From: Calamus simplicifolius
Taxonomy: Eukaryota > Streptophyta > Magnoliopsida > Arecales > Arecaceae
Direction: 5' to 3'
Assembly: GCA_900491605.1 (NCBI GenBank)
Contig: UESW01000063.1
Coordinates: 58,768 to 122,767, forward strand
DNA: 64,000 nucleotides
This document shows positions 44,146 through 55,345 of this stretch, one piece after another. Numbering within the stretch: position 1 is the stretch's first letter; every line of letters begins with the position of its first letter. The position numbers and the translations under genes are program-made. The notes beneath the pieces were generated by a model, which was not told where the DNA came from, ran no database searches, and saw only the letters and a program-made list of their open reading frames with translations.

Positions 44146-44615
44146 AGAATGATCATGCTGGCTCTAGTGGCAAAGTTAATGTGGCTGAAGCACAAGAGAA
44201 AGAGTTACAAAATCTTGTTGCTATGGTTTTTGAAATAAAAATTTCAATGGTAACCGAAGTGCATGTGGCTTCTGTCTACAACACCAATGATTGGTGGTTT
44301 GATTCGGATGCAACTATTCATATATGCAATGATAAGAATCAATTCAAGAATTATGAAGTTGCTGCTCAAGGACATGAAGTGTTGATGGGAAATAATAATG
44401 CTGTCAAAGTTCATGGCAAAGGAACCATCGAAATCCATTTTACTTAGGGAAAGAAGTTAACTTTAATTAATGTTCTTCATGTACCAGAAATTAGGAAGAA
44501 TTTAATTTCTGCAAATCTGCTTTGTAAAGGAGGATTCAAGACTGTTTTAGAATCCGACAAACTTATCCTCTCAAAGAATGGGGTCTTTGTTGGGAAGGGA
44601 TATGCTTGTGATGGA
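44142..44615 (+). pseudogene. Protease of copia X
   Basis: The active-site region reads WWFDSDATIHICNDKNQF; the family has DSGA, so the glycine has become aspartate (GGT to GAT). It is followed by GNNNAVKVHGKGTIEI, a TAG, then LINVLHVPEIRKNLISANLL, normal for copia. Confidence 0.8.
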
Positions 44616-45560
44616 ATGTTCAAACTTTCTGTAAACTCTGTTGTTATTAATAATAATAAGAGTGTTTCTGTTTATATGCTTGGTTCATCAATTAATTTAT
44701 GGCATTCACGCTTAGCACATGTAAATTTTAGATCACTTAAGTTTATGGCTAAAAATGGTTACATAACATACGAAAATGATAACCATGATAAGTGTGAAAT
44801 TTGCATTCAAGCTAAGATGACTAAATTACCATTTCCTAAGTCCGAAAGAAATTCTAAAATTTTACAAATTATTCATTCAGGATATATGTGAATTAAATGG
44901 AAATTTGACTAGAGGAGGAAATAGATATTTTGCCACATTCATTGATGATTACTCTAGGTATACCATGTCTATCTTATGAAGCATAAAGATGAAGTATTCG
45001 ACAAGTTTAAATTGTATAAATCAATTGTCAAAAATCAAAAGGAAAAGAAAATAAAAATAATTAGAAGTGATAGAGGTAGAGAATATTTCCCTGCTGTATT
45101 TACTTCTTTTTGTGAAGAACATGGAATAATGCATCAAAGAACTTCTTCTTATACTCCATAACAGAATGGATTGGCTGAGAGAAAGAATAGAACCCTTGTG
45201 GATATGGTGAATTCAACGTTGCTAAGTTCTAAGCTTCCCTTGAACCTTTGGGGTGAAGCATTACTTAGTGCTTGCCATGTGCATAATAGAATACTCTCAA
45301 AGATTACAAAGACTTCCCCTTACGAATTATGGAATGGTAGAAAACCAAATTTAAGTTATATTCGGATTTGGGGTTGTCTAGCTTTTTATAGAGTTCCAGA
45401 TCCTAAAAGAACAAAGTTAGGGCCACGAGCTATGAAAAGTATATTTGTAGGATATGCTGAAAATTCCAAAGCCTATAGGTTGTTAGACTTGGAGTCTAAT
45501 GTAATTGTGGAATTTAGAGATGTTCAATTTCTTGAAAATAAAACTCGTGATGATTCCATG
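44616..45560 (+). pseudogene. Integrase of copia X
   Basis: Pre-integrase zinc region LWHSRLAHVNFRSLKFMAKN with CEICIQAKMTK. The core has RSDRGREYF, HGIMHQRTSSYTP, then a TAA (CAACAGAATGG expected) and NGLAERKNRTLVDMVNSTLL, followed by the C-terminal part WGCLAFYRVPDPKRTKLGPR. A stop at 44889 and a frameshift near 44970 also interrupt the core. Confidence 0.85.
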
Positions 45561-46607
45561 AATAAGTCAACATCTAAATCATTATTAGGTGGTGTGGATG
45601 AAACCAATATTCCTAGTAGTTCTAGTTCTCCTTTACTTGTTGATAACAAAAATACTAAAATTCAAGAACAAGTGGAAATAAGGAGAAGCCAAAGAACTAG
45701 AAAAGAAAAAGTATTGGATCCTGATTTCATTTCCTCTCAAGCTATTGTTTTTCTTGTGGAAGGTGATAGAAATAATAATGTACTTAATAAGATTCCTATC
45801 TTATTAAATGTAGAGGAGGATACAACTCCTAAGACGTATAATGAAGCTTTGGCTTCAAGAGATTCATCTTTATGGAAAGAAGCTATAAATGATGAAATAG
45901 ATTCTTTATTATCAAACGGTACATGGGTTTTGGTTGATCCACCTCCTAATTATAAACCTATTGGATGTAAATGGATATTTAAAATAAAAGATGGTAATCT
46001 CTTTAAAGCAAGGTTGGTGGCTAAAGGTTTTCGACAAAAAGAGGGCTTTGACTATTTTGATACTTATGCTCCTGTTGCTCGGATTACTTCTATAAGATTG
46101 TTGTTTGCATTAGCATCCATTTATAACTTATGTATTCATCAAATGGATGTTAATACAGCTTTCTTGAATGGTGATCTAGATGAAGAAGTGTATATGGAAC
46201 AACCTGAGGGTTTTGTTCTACCAGGAAATGAGCATAAAGTATGTAAGCTAACAAAATCATTATATGGTTTAAAACAAGCTCCAAAGAAATGGCATGAAAA
46301 ATTTGATTCGGTGATTTTAGAATATGGTTTCAAGCATAATGGTGCTGATAGATGCATTTATTCTAAATTCACAGAAAACTTTGGTGTAATTATATGTCTT
46401 TATGTTGATAACATGCTTATAATAGGTACTAACATGGATGGAGTAAATGATACTAAGGCTTATCTCTTCGCAAAATTTCAAATGAAAGACTTAGCTGAGG
46501 TAGACAAGATCTTAGGTGTCAAAGTTAAAAGACATAGTGGGGGTTTTGCACTTTGTCAATCTCATTATGTTGAGAAAATATTAACCAAGTTTAATCATTT
46601 ATATTAA
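45561..46607 (+). pseudogene. Reverse transcriptase of copia X
   Basis: Open from 45171 to 46607. It has WKEAINDEIDSLLSNGTWVL, GCKWIFKIKDGNLFKARLVA, FDYFDTYAPVARITSIRLLF, QMDVNTAFLNGDLDEEVYME and KSLYGLKQAPKKWHEKFDSV. The catalytic box is CLYVDNMLIIG, with asparagine in place of the second aspartate of YVDD (G to A), so polymerase activity should be lost. Confidence 0.9.
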
Positions 46608-47345
46608 GGAGGCAAACACTCCTTATGATGTTTCTATTCATTTGACTGAAAATTCTGGTAGAGCTGTTGCTTAAGTCAAGTATGCTAGTGCTATAGGAAG
46701 TCTAATGTATGTATGCATTGCACTAGACCTGATATAGCTTTTACAGTTTGTAAACTTTCGAGATTCACTAAAAATCCAGGAGTAATGCATTGGAAAGCGA
46801 TCGAAAGAGTTCTTGGATATCTTAAAAGGACTAAAGACTTGGGATTATTTTATAATAGCTTTCCAGCTGTGTTAGAAGGTTATTCCGACGCTAGTTGGAT
46901 AACAAGTACTCATGACAAAATGTCGACTTCTGGATGGATATTTACATTAGGAGGCGGTGCTGTCTCCTGGGCTTCCAAGAAGAAACATATATAACGCATT
47001 CGACCATGGAGTCAGAGTTTATTGCCTTAGCAATAGCAGGCAAGGAAGCTGAATGGCTAAGAAATTTGTTACTAGATATAGAGTTGTGACCACAACGATG
47101 CCATCTATTTCCTTACATTGCGATAGTCAAGCTACTATGTCAAGAGCGCTCAATAAGATATATAATGGGAAGTCAAGGCATATAAGTCTAAGGCATGAAT
47201 ATGTGAGACAATTAATCACTGATGTATAATAAATATTACCTATGAGAGGTCTTGTAAAAATCTAGCAGATCCGTTTACTAAAGCTCTCGCAAAAGACTTA
47301 GTAAGGAGTACTGCTGCTGAAATGGGTTTACAATCCTTCAACTAA
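46608..47345 (+). pseudogene. RNase H region of copia X
   Basis: In broken frames: CTRPDIAFTVCKLSRFTKNP, HWKAIERVLGYLKRTKDLGL, GYSDASWITSTHDKMSTSGW, then WASKKK. Near 46995 it shifts frame; the end (STAAEMGLQSFN) stops near 47344. Confidence 0.8.
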
Positions 47346-47841
47346 ACTTATCCTTAGTGGGAACCCAACTTCTATATTAGCATTAACACTAAGTTAGAAG
47401 TTTAATGGGTAATAACAAGTTAATGATAAGGGTTTGAGTGCTAGGTCTTGCTAGTTAGCAAGTTAGTACCATGATTATAAGAGGGTGAGTGTAATACAAA
47501 TACTCTTAATGAAATTATTTCACCTATATGAGCATGAGGAGTGGTGCCGCTTCTAGCAAAGTAAATAAAACTTTGTAAATGTTCATGAAATCAGGATGTA
47601 GCACATGGCCTTAATAGTGCTGATTATTATGAGAACTACTTTAAAAGGTCATATGTAGCGATGCGTGTGTTGCAATTCTGATTTAGCGGAAAGAATCACA
47701 GTTTAAGCTTGGGCCACTTGTGATTTTGCTAATGTCTTGAATTACTTACACTAACTAAAGGTTTAAAACGAAAGTTACCTTTAAGTATGCATTTAGCTAT
47801 GTCTATGATTATTCCGAGTTCACACAAACTAAGTGGGGGAT
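47346..47841 (+). other. 3' untranslated region and polypurine tract of copia X
   Basis: No ORF. It ends with AAGTGGGGGAT directly before the 3' LTR, a good polypurine tract. Confidence 0.7.
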
Positions 47842-48324
47842 TGTAAGTGTAGTTTGTGTGAAGGATGTGAATGGGATTAGTCCCACATGGAATAACTAGA
47901 GAGTTGGATACTATTTATATATTGTGGACTCTTTCTCTTGTGCATGAGTTGGGCCTAAATAACTTGGCCTATATATATATTTAAAGTCAAAGATGGGCAC
48001 TTGGGGCATCTTGGGCATGAAAGTCAATCAAGCCGAATTTAATTTTTGCAGTTCCTTTTTTTTTTTTTTGAAATAAAATTTAGTTACGCCCAAAAGATGT
48101 ATCTCTTGATACAACCATTCACATTCTGACCATTTTAATTCTCTATAAAGATAAGGATGTTCTCAAAAGAAGATTATTGCTTGCAAACAATATCTTGGAT
48201 TTGTTGTATCCTGAAGTGTTTTTGCGGATTCCCATTTGCAATCTTTAGTGGGGCAAATAAACACTAAAAGGAAAGTGTTCATTCACGCGTCAAATCCAGA
48301 TTCCCCGTACAGTTTTCTCTAACA
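47842..48324 (+). repeat. 3' LTR of copia X
   Basis: TGTAAGTGTAGTTTGTGTG to TTCTCTAACA; it retains the ATAAACACTAAAAG half of the inverted repeat at 48256-48269. Confidence 0.9.
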
Positions 48325-48329
48325 TGTTT

Positions 48330-48385
48330 GGCATACGGCAGGTTGTCATCTCTAGATCCTCCTATGGGTCTGTGTCGGCATGACA
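48330..48385 (+). repeat. 3' LTR of gypsy A, part 2
   Basis: GGCATACGGCAGGTTGTCAT to GGCATGACA, matching 34128-34183 of the 5' LTR; then the GAACT duplication. Confidence 0.85.
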
Positions 48386-48685
48386 GAACTCAAGACTAAT
48401 CCCCAGTCTCCCAGATGAGATTTCACTGCAGATCCTGGCATGATTGCCTTGAGTTTACTACTTGAACATGAAGCTGGTTTGCCGGAGTTGCAATGCTGCT
48501 ATCACCAGTCATGAAGTTTATCAGCTGAGAAGAGAACTTGGAACGAGTGGAGAATGGCTGTACAGACTAATAAAAGCTGGAGAGGAGAAGCTTTTGTGGC
48601 ATGCCTTGGACCCTTTGTGGAGAAAATGTCAGAGGTTGCCACCAATGCCTTATGTTCTCACTAAGGAAAAGCCTAAGAGGGGGTT
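48386..48685 (+). pseudogene. Unidentified host gene, exon part 2 (between gypsy A and gypsy B)
   Basis: It continues the frame broken at 32135 with KTNPQSP, then after small frame changes DEISLQIL, ALSLLLEHEAG and LVCRSCNAAITSHEVYQLRR, ELGTSGEWLYRLIKAGEEKL, LWHALDPLWRKC and PPMPYVLTKEKPKRG, where gypsy B begins. It contains a CXXC pair. The open part starts at 48462 (MNMKL). The family is not recognised. The remainder of the exon should lie beyond gypsy B, outside the window. Confidence 0.55.
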
Positions 48686-48833
48686 TGTAGTAACCCGATT
48701 TAGATGAACCAGGTTTGGTTTAGATGAACCAGGTTTGGTTCAAATGAACCAGGTTCTAGTCTGTTGGTTTTCCCTGGCTGACGCTTCGCTCCAGGTGAAG
48801 CGTTTAATCTTCCGGGAACTCCCGTACCGAGGC
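48686..48833 (+). repeat. 5' LTR of gypsy B, part 1
   Basis: It contains three units of TAGATGAACCAGGTTTGGTT (48701-48756) and ends GTACCGAGGC at the SIRE insertion. Confidence 0.8.
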
Positions 48834-49194
48834 TGTTAGGGAGATTGTTGAAAGATTATATGCCCAATCTATCTTATTGATTTGATGATTACCAAAAGCC
48901 ATGTGTACATTAAATGATGTAATGAGTTTATTTACATGAGCAATGAATTTATTTAGAACAATGAATGAGAATGTTAAAGTATAACTTTATCAAATTGAAA
49001 GTAACTTCATGTTCAATGTTTAAGCTTTCAAAAAGAAATTCAATACTTCATATTTAATCAATGAGTTTTTGGAACATTTCTTGAATTGATTCCAAATGTC
49101 AATTTTATTATATTCAAGTCAAAATAATGATTTAAAATGAATCTGGAATGAATTTAAAGTCAATCAGAAAACTTTCTGATTTTTGATACGTTCC

Positions 49195-49517
49195 GGAGCC
49201 GACTCTTGAGTTTCAGAGTCGACTCCACTCAGAGTACAGAAATGACTGTCTGTCTCGAGTCGACCCATGCAATTTCTCGAGTCGACCCCCGATTCTGTCG
49301 AGCCGACTCCATGACTGTGCGAGTCGACTCCGCTCAGACACCAGAGGTGTGTTTTTCTGAGCACTTCGCGAGTCGACCCCCAACTTTTCATGAGTCGACC
49401 CCCGACTGTCAGGAGTCGACACTTTACTTTTGATGAGTCGACCCTATAACTTTCTGAACATTTCTATTTTTGGTATCACGACCTCGAGCCGACTCGCGGA
49501 AAGCATGAGTCGACTCC
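49195..49517. repeat. GAGTCGACTC motif array in the SIRE LTR
   Basis: About a dozen copies of GAG(T/C)CGAC(T/C)C, commonly as the palindrome GAGTCGACTC, spaced roughly 15-50 bases apart, just upstream of the TATA box. Repeated in the 3' LTR (57994-58315) and, outside the LTRs, at 55524-55716. Confidence 0.85.
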
Positions 49518-49623
49518 AGCAAATCTGGGCAAAATTTTTCCGAATGCCAACTCAGCGTCAACGGTAAGATTTTTAATTAACGGCTATTTTTCTTTGTTTC
49601 TAACGGCTATATTTTTGCAGAAT

Positions 49624-49632
49624 CTATAAATA
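49624..49632 (+). promoter_or_regulatory. TATA box of the SIRE LTR
   Basis: CTATAAATA; transcription would start near 49655, leaving about 850 bases of R plus U5. Confidence 0.7.
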
Positions 49633-50512
49633 GAGAAGCCGTTTTCAAATCAAAGATACACAAATAGAGAGATATTCATTTCAAGAGAAAAGAAAAGAAA
49701 AATTGGAAAAACAGAGCTTCATTTGAAAAAATCCGTGATTCAAAATAGAGTGAAAGAAAGAGTGTGAAATCAAAGGAAGCTCCTTCTGTGTTCAAGCTCA
49801 ACAATCCAAGGAAGCTTCAGAAGAAAATCCAAGAGCTATTCAAGAGCATCTCAAGGGATTTTCAACACTCAAAGAAAAGAGGAAAAGCTCAAATCAACTC
49901 CAACTTACATTCCGTGAAGAATCCAAGCTGAGGCCCGATTCTACACTTCAAAGGAGTTGAGGAAGAGAAGAAAAGCTCAAAGCCAACCAACTGCAAATCA
50001 GGCTTTTCTAAACTTCATTTATATATTTGTTTATCTGCTCATTGAGGAGCTTTGTAACTGAAAACAATACTTTTATTCCTTTGTGTCTAGTTCAATCTGG
50101 GGGATTGAACTAGTTGAGGTAGTCTTACCTCGGTACAAGCTTGGTAAAGCTTGGGTTAGGGTTTTTGTGCTGGTGAGCCCTTGAAAACCAGCTGGGTTCG
50201 TTGTGATCCCGGGAAAACAACAAGTTTGAGTTGTGAGCTTGTAAAACAACTCTGCTGTAATCTAGGGATTATAGTGTGGACCCAAGTGAATCTTGGGAGT
50301 GGACGTAGGTGTTGGATACACCGAACCACTATAAAATCTTTGTGTTTGCCGTGCTTCCATTGACTCTTTCTCTATCTCTGTTTTATTCACTGCACTTTAT
50401 ATTTGCATTGCTATTGCCTTCATTCTTCTTAAGCAAACATTTTTAAAAGGCTAATTTTTAAAGAACCCAATTCACCCCCCCCCCCTCTTGGGTTGTCATC
50501 TGGGCCAACAAT

Positions 50513-50524
50513 TGGTATCAGAGC
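50513..50524 (+). promoter_or_regulatory. Primer-binding site of the SIRE element
   Basis: TGGTATCAGAGC, the exact initiator-methionine tRNA site, two bases after the LTR. Confidence 0.9.
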
Positions 50525-50571
50525 TAGTGCTCATTAGATTTTGATCACACGATCAAGAGCTAAAGTTCCAA

Positions 50572-52260
50572 ATGGCAACACAAGTTGGATCATTTGCTGA
50601 AGGTCATTCTACGAATAGACCTCCACTGTTTAATGGTTCAAATTATTCATATTGGAAAGCTAGAATGAGGATATTCATTCAAGCTTCTGATTATGAGCTA
50701 TGGGGTGTTATAATCAATGGACCTAGTACACCCACACATGTTATTGATGGCACTATTGTTCCTAAGCCCGAAAGGGACTGGAATGATAATGATAGGAAAA
50801 TGGCACAGCTTAACGCTAAAGCCATGAATGTCTTATATTGCTCCTTAGATGCTAATGAATTTAATAGAATCTCCACATGTAATTCCGCAAAGGAGATTTG
50901 GGATAGATTAGAGGTTACCCATGAGGGTACCAACCAAGTAAAAGAATCTAAAATTAATATTCTTGTTCATAAATATGAATTATTTAGCATGGAACAATCT
51001 GAAACCATTGCATGCATGTACACTAGATTTACAGATATTGTAAATGGTTTGAAAAGTCTTGGTAAGACATATACTAACTCTGAACTTGTTCGAAAAATTC
51101 TTAGGTCATTACCAAGATCATGGGAAGCAAAAATGACAGCAATCCAAGAAGCTAAGGACCTCAACACTTTACCCTTAGAGGAGCTTCTAGGATCTCTTAT
51201 GACCCATGAGCTGACTATGAGGCAGCATGTAGAGGAGGACACAAAGAAAAAGAAAGTAATTGCCCTCAAAGCTGCAAAAGAAGAAGAGAGCAGCAGTGAT
51301 GATGATGATGATAATGATGAAGAGACTGCTCTCTTAGCAAAGAAATTTAAAAGATTCATGAGGAGAAACCCTTCCACAAGAAAAATTTGGAGCTAAGTGG
51401 GAAGGAGAAAAGGATAAAAAAAAGGACAAGGACAAGGAAAAAGAGAAAGACCCCTTGACTTGCTATGAGTGTAATAAACCGGGGCACTTTAGGAATGAAT
51501 GTCCAAAATTGAAGAAAGCCTACAAAAAGAAAAAGAAGGCTTATGTGGCGACTGGAGTGACAGCGAGGAATCTTCTTCCGAAGAAGAAGAACAAAAGGAA
51601 GTCGCAAACGTATGTTTCATGGCGGACGACAACGATGAGGTAAGTTCCGACAACCCTTGCGATGAATTTGCTTTTGATGAACTTTTTGATGCTTTTAATG
51701 AACTTGTTGGGATTTCAAGGTTTTGAAAAAGAAATACAAGATTTTGAAAAATGAAAACTTAACTTTCATTCAAGAAAAGGAAAATCTTAATAATGAAGTT
51801 AAGAAACTTAAATCTGAAAATGAAATTTTAATAAAAGAAAAAGAATCAATCTCTAATGAAAATGATAAACTAAGGAAAGAGGTTGAAAAACATAAGAACA
51901 TAGTTGATAAGTTTACATTAAGCTCAACTAAACTTAGACATGTTATTAAATAGTCAAAAAGCAGTTTTTGACAAAGCCGGATTAGGATATAACACTTTAA
52001 GAAAACAAAAATCACTTAAAAATATTTTTGTGCGTGCTGGCCAAAGTAATTTTACATGCTTTAAATGTAATCAAAAAGGACATAAATCTTATGAATGTAA
52101 AATTCTAAAACCTAATAAAAACTTAAATATTAAAGGAAAGAAAATATGGGTTCCGAAAGGAACAATATTATTGCTACTAACCATGAAGGACCCAAGAAAG
52201 CTTGGGTACCTAAACATAAAGTTTGATTTCATTGCAGGAATGTCTTGTGGCCAAGAGATC
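50572..52260 (+). pseudogene. Gag of the SIRE element, frameshifted
   Basis: Starts MATQVGSFAEGHSTNRPPLF and reads YSYWKARMRIFIQASDYELW, CSLDANEFNRISTCNSAKEI and LPRSWEAKMTAIQEAKDLNT, then an acidic serine stretch. The frame ends at 51396 (IWS). One base shifted, the lysine-rich linker and the first zinc knuckle CYECNKPGHFRNEC follow (51460-51500). A coiled coil rich in lysine and asparagine (51723-51953) and a second knuckle CFKCNQKGHKSYEC (about 52058-52100) come next. Two knuckles separated by a coiled coil are usual in SIRE gag. Confidence 0.85.
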
Positions 52261-52664
52261 AAAGAGAAAGTGGTATCTTGATAGTGGCTGCTCAAGACAT
52301 ATGACGGGTGACAAAGAAGAATTCATCACCCTTGAAGAAAAGAAAGGAGGAGTTGTTACATTTGGCGACAATGGCAAAGGCCAAATCTTGGGGTTTGGTA
52401 ACATTCAAATAACTCCCTCCACATATATTGAAATGTACTTTATGTTGATGGTTTAAAGCATAACTTAATTAGTATAAGTCAATTATGTGACAAAGGTTTT
52501 AAAGTATCATTTGAATCTTCTTTATGCACTGTAGCTAATCCCATTGATAATAGCATTGTTTTTATTGGAAATAGAAATGGCAATGTATACATGATTGATT
52601 TAGACAAATTGTCTACTAATAATCATTGCTTAGTTGCTAATAATGCTAATATGAATGAGATTGG
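52261..52664 (+). pseudogene. Protease of the SIRE element
   Basis: KWYLDSGCSRHMTGDKEEF holds the DSG active site and the HMTG motif of copia protease (about 52270-52325). GGVVTFGDNGKGQILGFGN follows, then a frame change at about 52445 before SLKHNLISISQLC-like sequence. Confidence 0.85.
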
Positions 52665-53700
52665 TTGGTTGTGGCATCGAGATTAGGTCACGCAAGCACA
52701 CACCTGATTTCAAAACTAATTAGAATGGATTTAGTAAAAGGTTTACCTAAATTAGATTTTGAAAATAACAAAATATGTGATGCATGTCAGTTTGGAAAAC
52801 AAACTAGAAGTTCTTTCAAATCTAAAAATATTGTTTCAACTTCTAGGCCATTAGAGCTACTTCACATGGACCTTTTTGGACCAACTAGAACCACAAGTCT
52901 AGGAGGAAAGAAATATGGTCTTGTGATAGTAGATGATTACTCTAGATTCACTTGGGTAATGTTTTTAGCTCACAAAGATGAGACTTTCTCGATATTCATG
53001 AAATTCTTCAAGAAAGTAACAAATGAGAAAAACACTACCATAGTGTCTCTAAGAAGTGATCATGGAACTGAATTTGAAAATCACTTATTTGAAAGTTTTT
53101 GCAATGAAAATGGTATTAATCATAATTTTTCTGCACCTAGGACCCCACAACAAAATGGTGTAGTTGAAAGGAAAAATAGGACTCTAGAAGACATGGCCCG
53201 TACCATGCTATGTGAAAGTAAACTCCCGAAATACTTTTGGGCGGAAGCTATTAACACAGCATGTTACATCCTTAAATAGAGCTTAATCAGACCTATTTTA
53301 AAGAAAACACCTTATGAATTATGGCATGATAGAAAACCCAACATTAAATATTTTCATGCATTTGGTTGTAAATGTTTTGTTCACAATAATGGTAAAAATA
53401 ATTTAGGCAAATTTGATGCTAAATCTGATGAAGGAATATTCTTAGGATATTCAACAACTAGTAAAGCATATAGAGTATTTAACAAGAAAACTTTAGTTGT
53501 TGAAGAATCCATTCATGTAGTTTTTGATGAATCTTTAGCAACTCGTTCCGAAAAATTTGATGATGAGAAGATACAAACATAATTGAGAAAGATCTTGAAA
53601 AATTAAATATTGATGTATCTTCAGATCATGAACAAGAAGCTAAAGATAATGATTCACCTAAGGATGATGATAAACACTAATCATAATGATGTAGATCTAC
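52665..53700 (+). pseudogene. Integrase of the SIRE element
   Basis: An open 204-codon stretch with LGHASTHLISKLIRMDLVKG and CDACQFGKQTRSSFK (zinc region), LLHMDLFGPTRT, YGLVIVDDYSRFTWVMFLAH, LRSDHGTEFENHLFESFCNE and PRTPQQNGVVERKNRTLEDM, i.e. all core acidic residues. A TAG at 53277 and frame shifts separate the C-terminal part (FHAFGCKCFVHNNGK, DEGIFLGYSTTSKAYRVFN). Confidence 0.85.
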
Positions 53701-54730
53701 CTAGGGATTGGAGATATGCTTATAGTCATCCCTAAGGAATTGATTATAGGTGATCCATCTCAAGGAATAAGAACTAGATCATCTATGAGAAACATTAGTA
53801 ATCATCTTGCATTTGTATCACAAATTGAACCTAAAACTATTGAAGAAGCTGAAAAAGATAATAATTGGATGTTAGCAATGCAAGAAGAATTAAATCAATT
53901 CACTAGAAATAATGTATGGACATTAGTTGAAAGACCTAAAATCATTCTGTTATAGGATCAAAATGGATATTTAGAAATAAACTAGATGAAAATGGCATAG
54001 TAATTAGAAACAAAGCTAGATTAGTTGCAAAAGGATATAATCAAGAAGAAGGTATTGATTTTGATGAAACCTTTGCACCTGTAGCTAGATTAGAAGCCAT
54101 TAGACTATTACTTGCATTTGCATGTCATATGAATTTTAACTTATTTCAAATGGATGTAAAAAGTGCTTTTTAAATGGATTTATAAATGAAGAAGTATATG
54201 TAGAACAACCACCAGGTTTTGAAGATCACGAATTTTCAAATCACGTTTTTAAATTGCACAAAGCATTATATGGTTTGAAACAAGCACCTAGAGCTTGGTA
54301 TGATAGATTAAGTAAATTTTTAATTGAAAATGATTTTATAAGAGGAAATGTTGATAAAACATTGTTTTTGAAAAGAAAAGGTAAAGATTTATTAGTAGTT
54401 CAAATATATGTTGATGATATTTTTTGGTGCTACTAACAATATTCTATGTCAAGAGTTTGCTAAGTTATGCAGGGCGAATTTGAAATGAGCATGATGGGAG
54501 AACTCAACTTCTTCCTTGGACTCCAAATCAAACAAAGCAAAGAGGGAATCTTTATCAACCAAACAAAGTACACAAGAGAAATTCTAAAGAAGTTTGGTAT
54601 GGAATCAATCAAACCCCTCGGAACACCAATGAGTCCTTCATGCAAGCTGGACAAAGATGAAGAAGGTAAGAAGGTTGATCAAAAATTATCGAGGTATAAT
54701 CGGATCCCTACTTTACTTAACTGCAAGTAG
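53701..54730 (+). pseudogene. Reverse transcriptase of the SIRE element
   Basis: In several frames: DPSQGIRTRSSMRNISNHLA, EAEKDNNWMLAMQEELNQFT, ARLVAKGYNQEEGIDFDETF, FQMDVKSAF, ALYGLKQAPRAWYDRLSKFL and the catalytic box IYVDDIFW. The aspartates are intact. Frame changes occur near 53950, 54170, 54430 and 54700, mostly at short base runs. Confidence 0.85.
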
Positions 54731-55345
54731 ACCAGATATAATGTTTGCTGTTTGCTTATGTGCTAGATTTCAGTCTGAACCTAAAGAATCACATTAATTG
54801 CTGTTAAAAGAATACTAAGATACTTAAGTGGAACTAAAAATGTAGGTTTATGGTATTCTAGAGACTCAACATTAAATCTGATTGCATACACTGATTCTGA
54901 TTATGCTGGATGTAAGTTAGATAGAAAAAGCACAAGTGGTGCATGCCAATTCTTAGGAAGTAACTTAATCTCATGGTTTAGCAAAAAGCAAAATTCAGTT
55001 GCATTATCAACTACTGAAGCTGAATATGTAGCAGCTGGAAGTTGCTGTGCTCAAATCCTATGGATTAAGCGACAACTTGAAGACTATGGTATCACACTTG
55101 ATAAAACACCTATAAGATGTGATAACACAAGTGCAATAATCTAACTAAAAATCCAATTCAACATTCAAGAACAAACACATAGAAATTAGATATCATTTTA
55201 TAAGAGAACATGTAGCAAATAATGAAATTTGTCTTGATATGTTAATACTGAAGAACAATTAGCAGATATATTTACAAAACCCTTAAGTGAAGAAAGATTC
55301 TGTTATCTTAGAGGAGAGTTAGGGATTTGTGATCCATTAGAATGA
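54731..55345 (+). pseudogene. RNase H of the SIRE element
   Basis: RPDIMFAVCLCARFQ, then LIAYTDSDYAGCKLDRKSTS, QFLGSNLISWFSKKQNSVAL, STTEAEYVAAGSCCAQILWI and, at the end, GICDPLE with TGA at 55343. A frame break near 55141 interrupts it. Confidence 0.8.

Larger units (their letters stand above)
42845..48324 (+). mobile_element. Copia X: complete Ty1/copia element nested in the gypsy A LTR
   Basis: Flanked by TGTTT (42840-42844 and 48325-48329). LTRs of 442 bp and 483 bp begin TGTAAGTGTAGTTTG and end TTTTCTCTAACA. Gag, protease, integrase, RT and RNase H follow in copia order. The gypsy LTR sequence continues on the far side (GGCATACGGCAGGTTGTCA), proving nesting. Several stops and lost catalytic residues make it non-autonomous. 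I do not assign a lineage. Confidence 0.9.
32136..48385 (+). mobile_element. Gypsy A: chromovirus-like Ty3/gypsy element, rearranged, with nested copia
   Basis: Flanked by a perfect 5-bp duplication GAACT (32131-32135 and 48386-48390). Its 5' LTR is about 2.05 kb. The order is LTR, gag, protease, RT, RNase H, integrase and a chromodomain-type C-terminus, followed by a partial LTR, a second copy of the pol tail, and the 3' LTR, which is itself split by copia X. The single target duplication around the whole shows the rearrangement belongs to one insertion. The primer site, the long LTR ending in GACA and the C-terminal chromodomain suggest the Tekay/Del branch. All ORFs are broken. Confidence 0.9.
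48834..50510 (+). repeat. 5' LTR of the SIRE element
   Basis: TGTTAGGGAGATTGTTG to TCTGGGCCAACA. It contains a GAGTCGACTC-type motif array (49195-49517), a TATA box CTATAAATA (49624-49632) and an 11-base C run near 50477. Confidence 0.95.

Noticed and set aside
49164..49433. Frames of about 70 codons in the SIRE LTR, repeated at 57963-58232
   Set aside because: They run through the GAGTCGACTC array, are open on both strands, and lie in U3 upstream of the TATA box.
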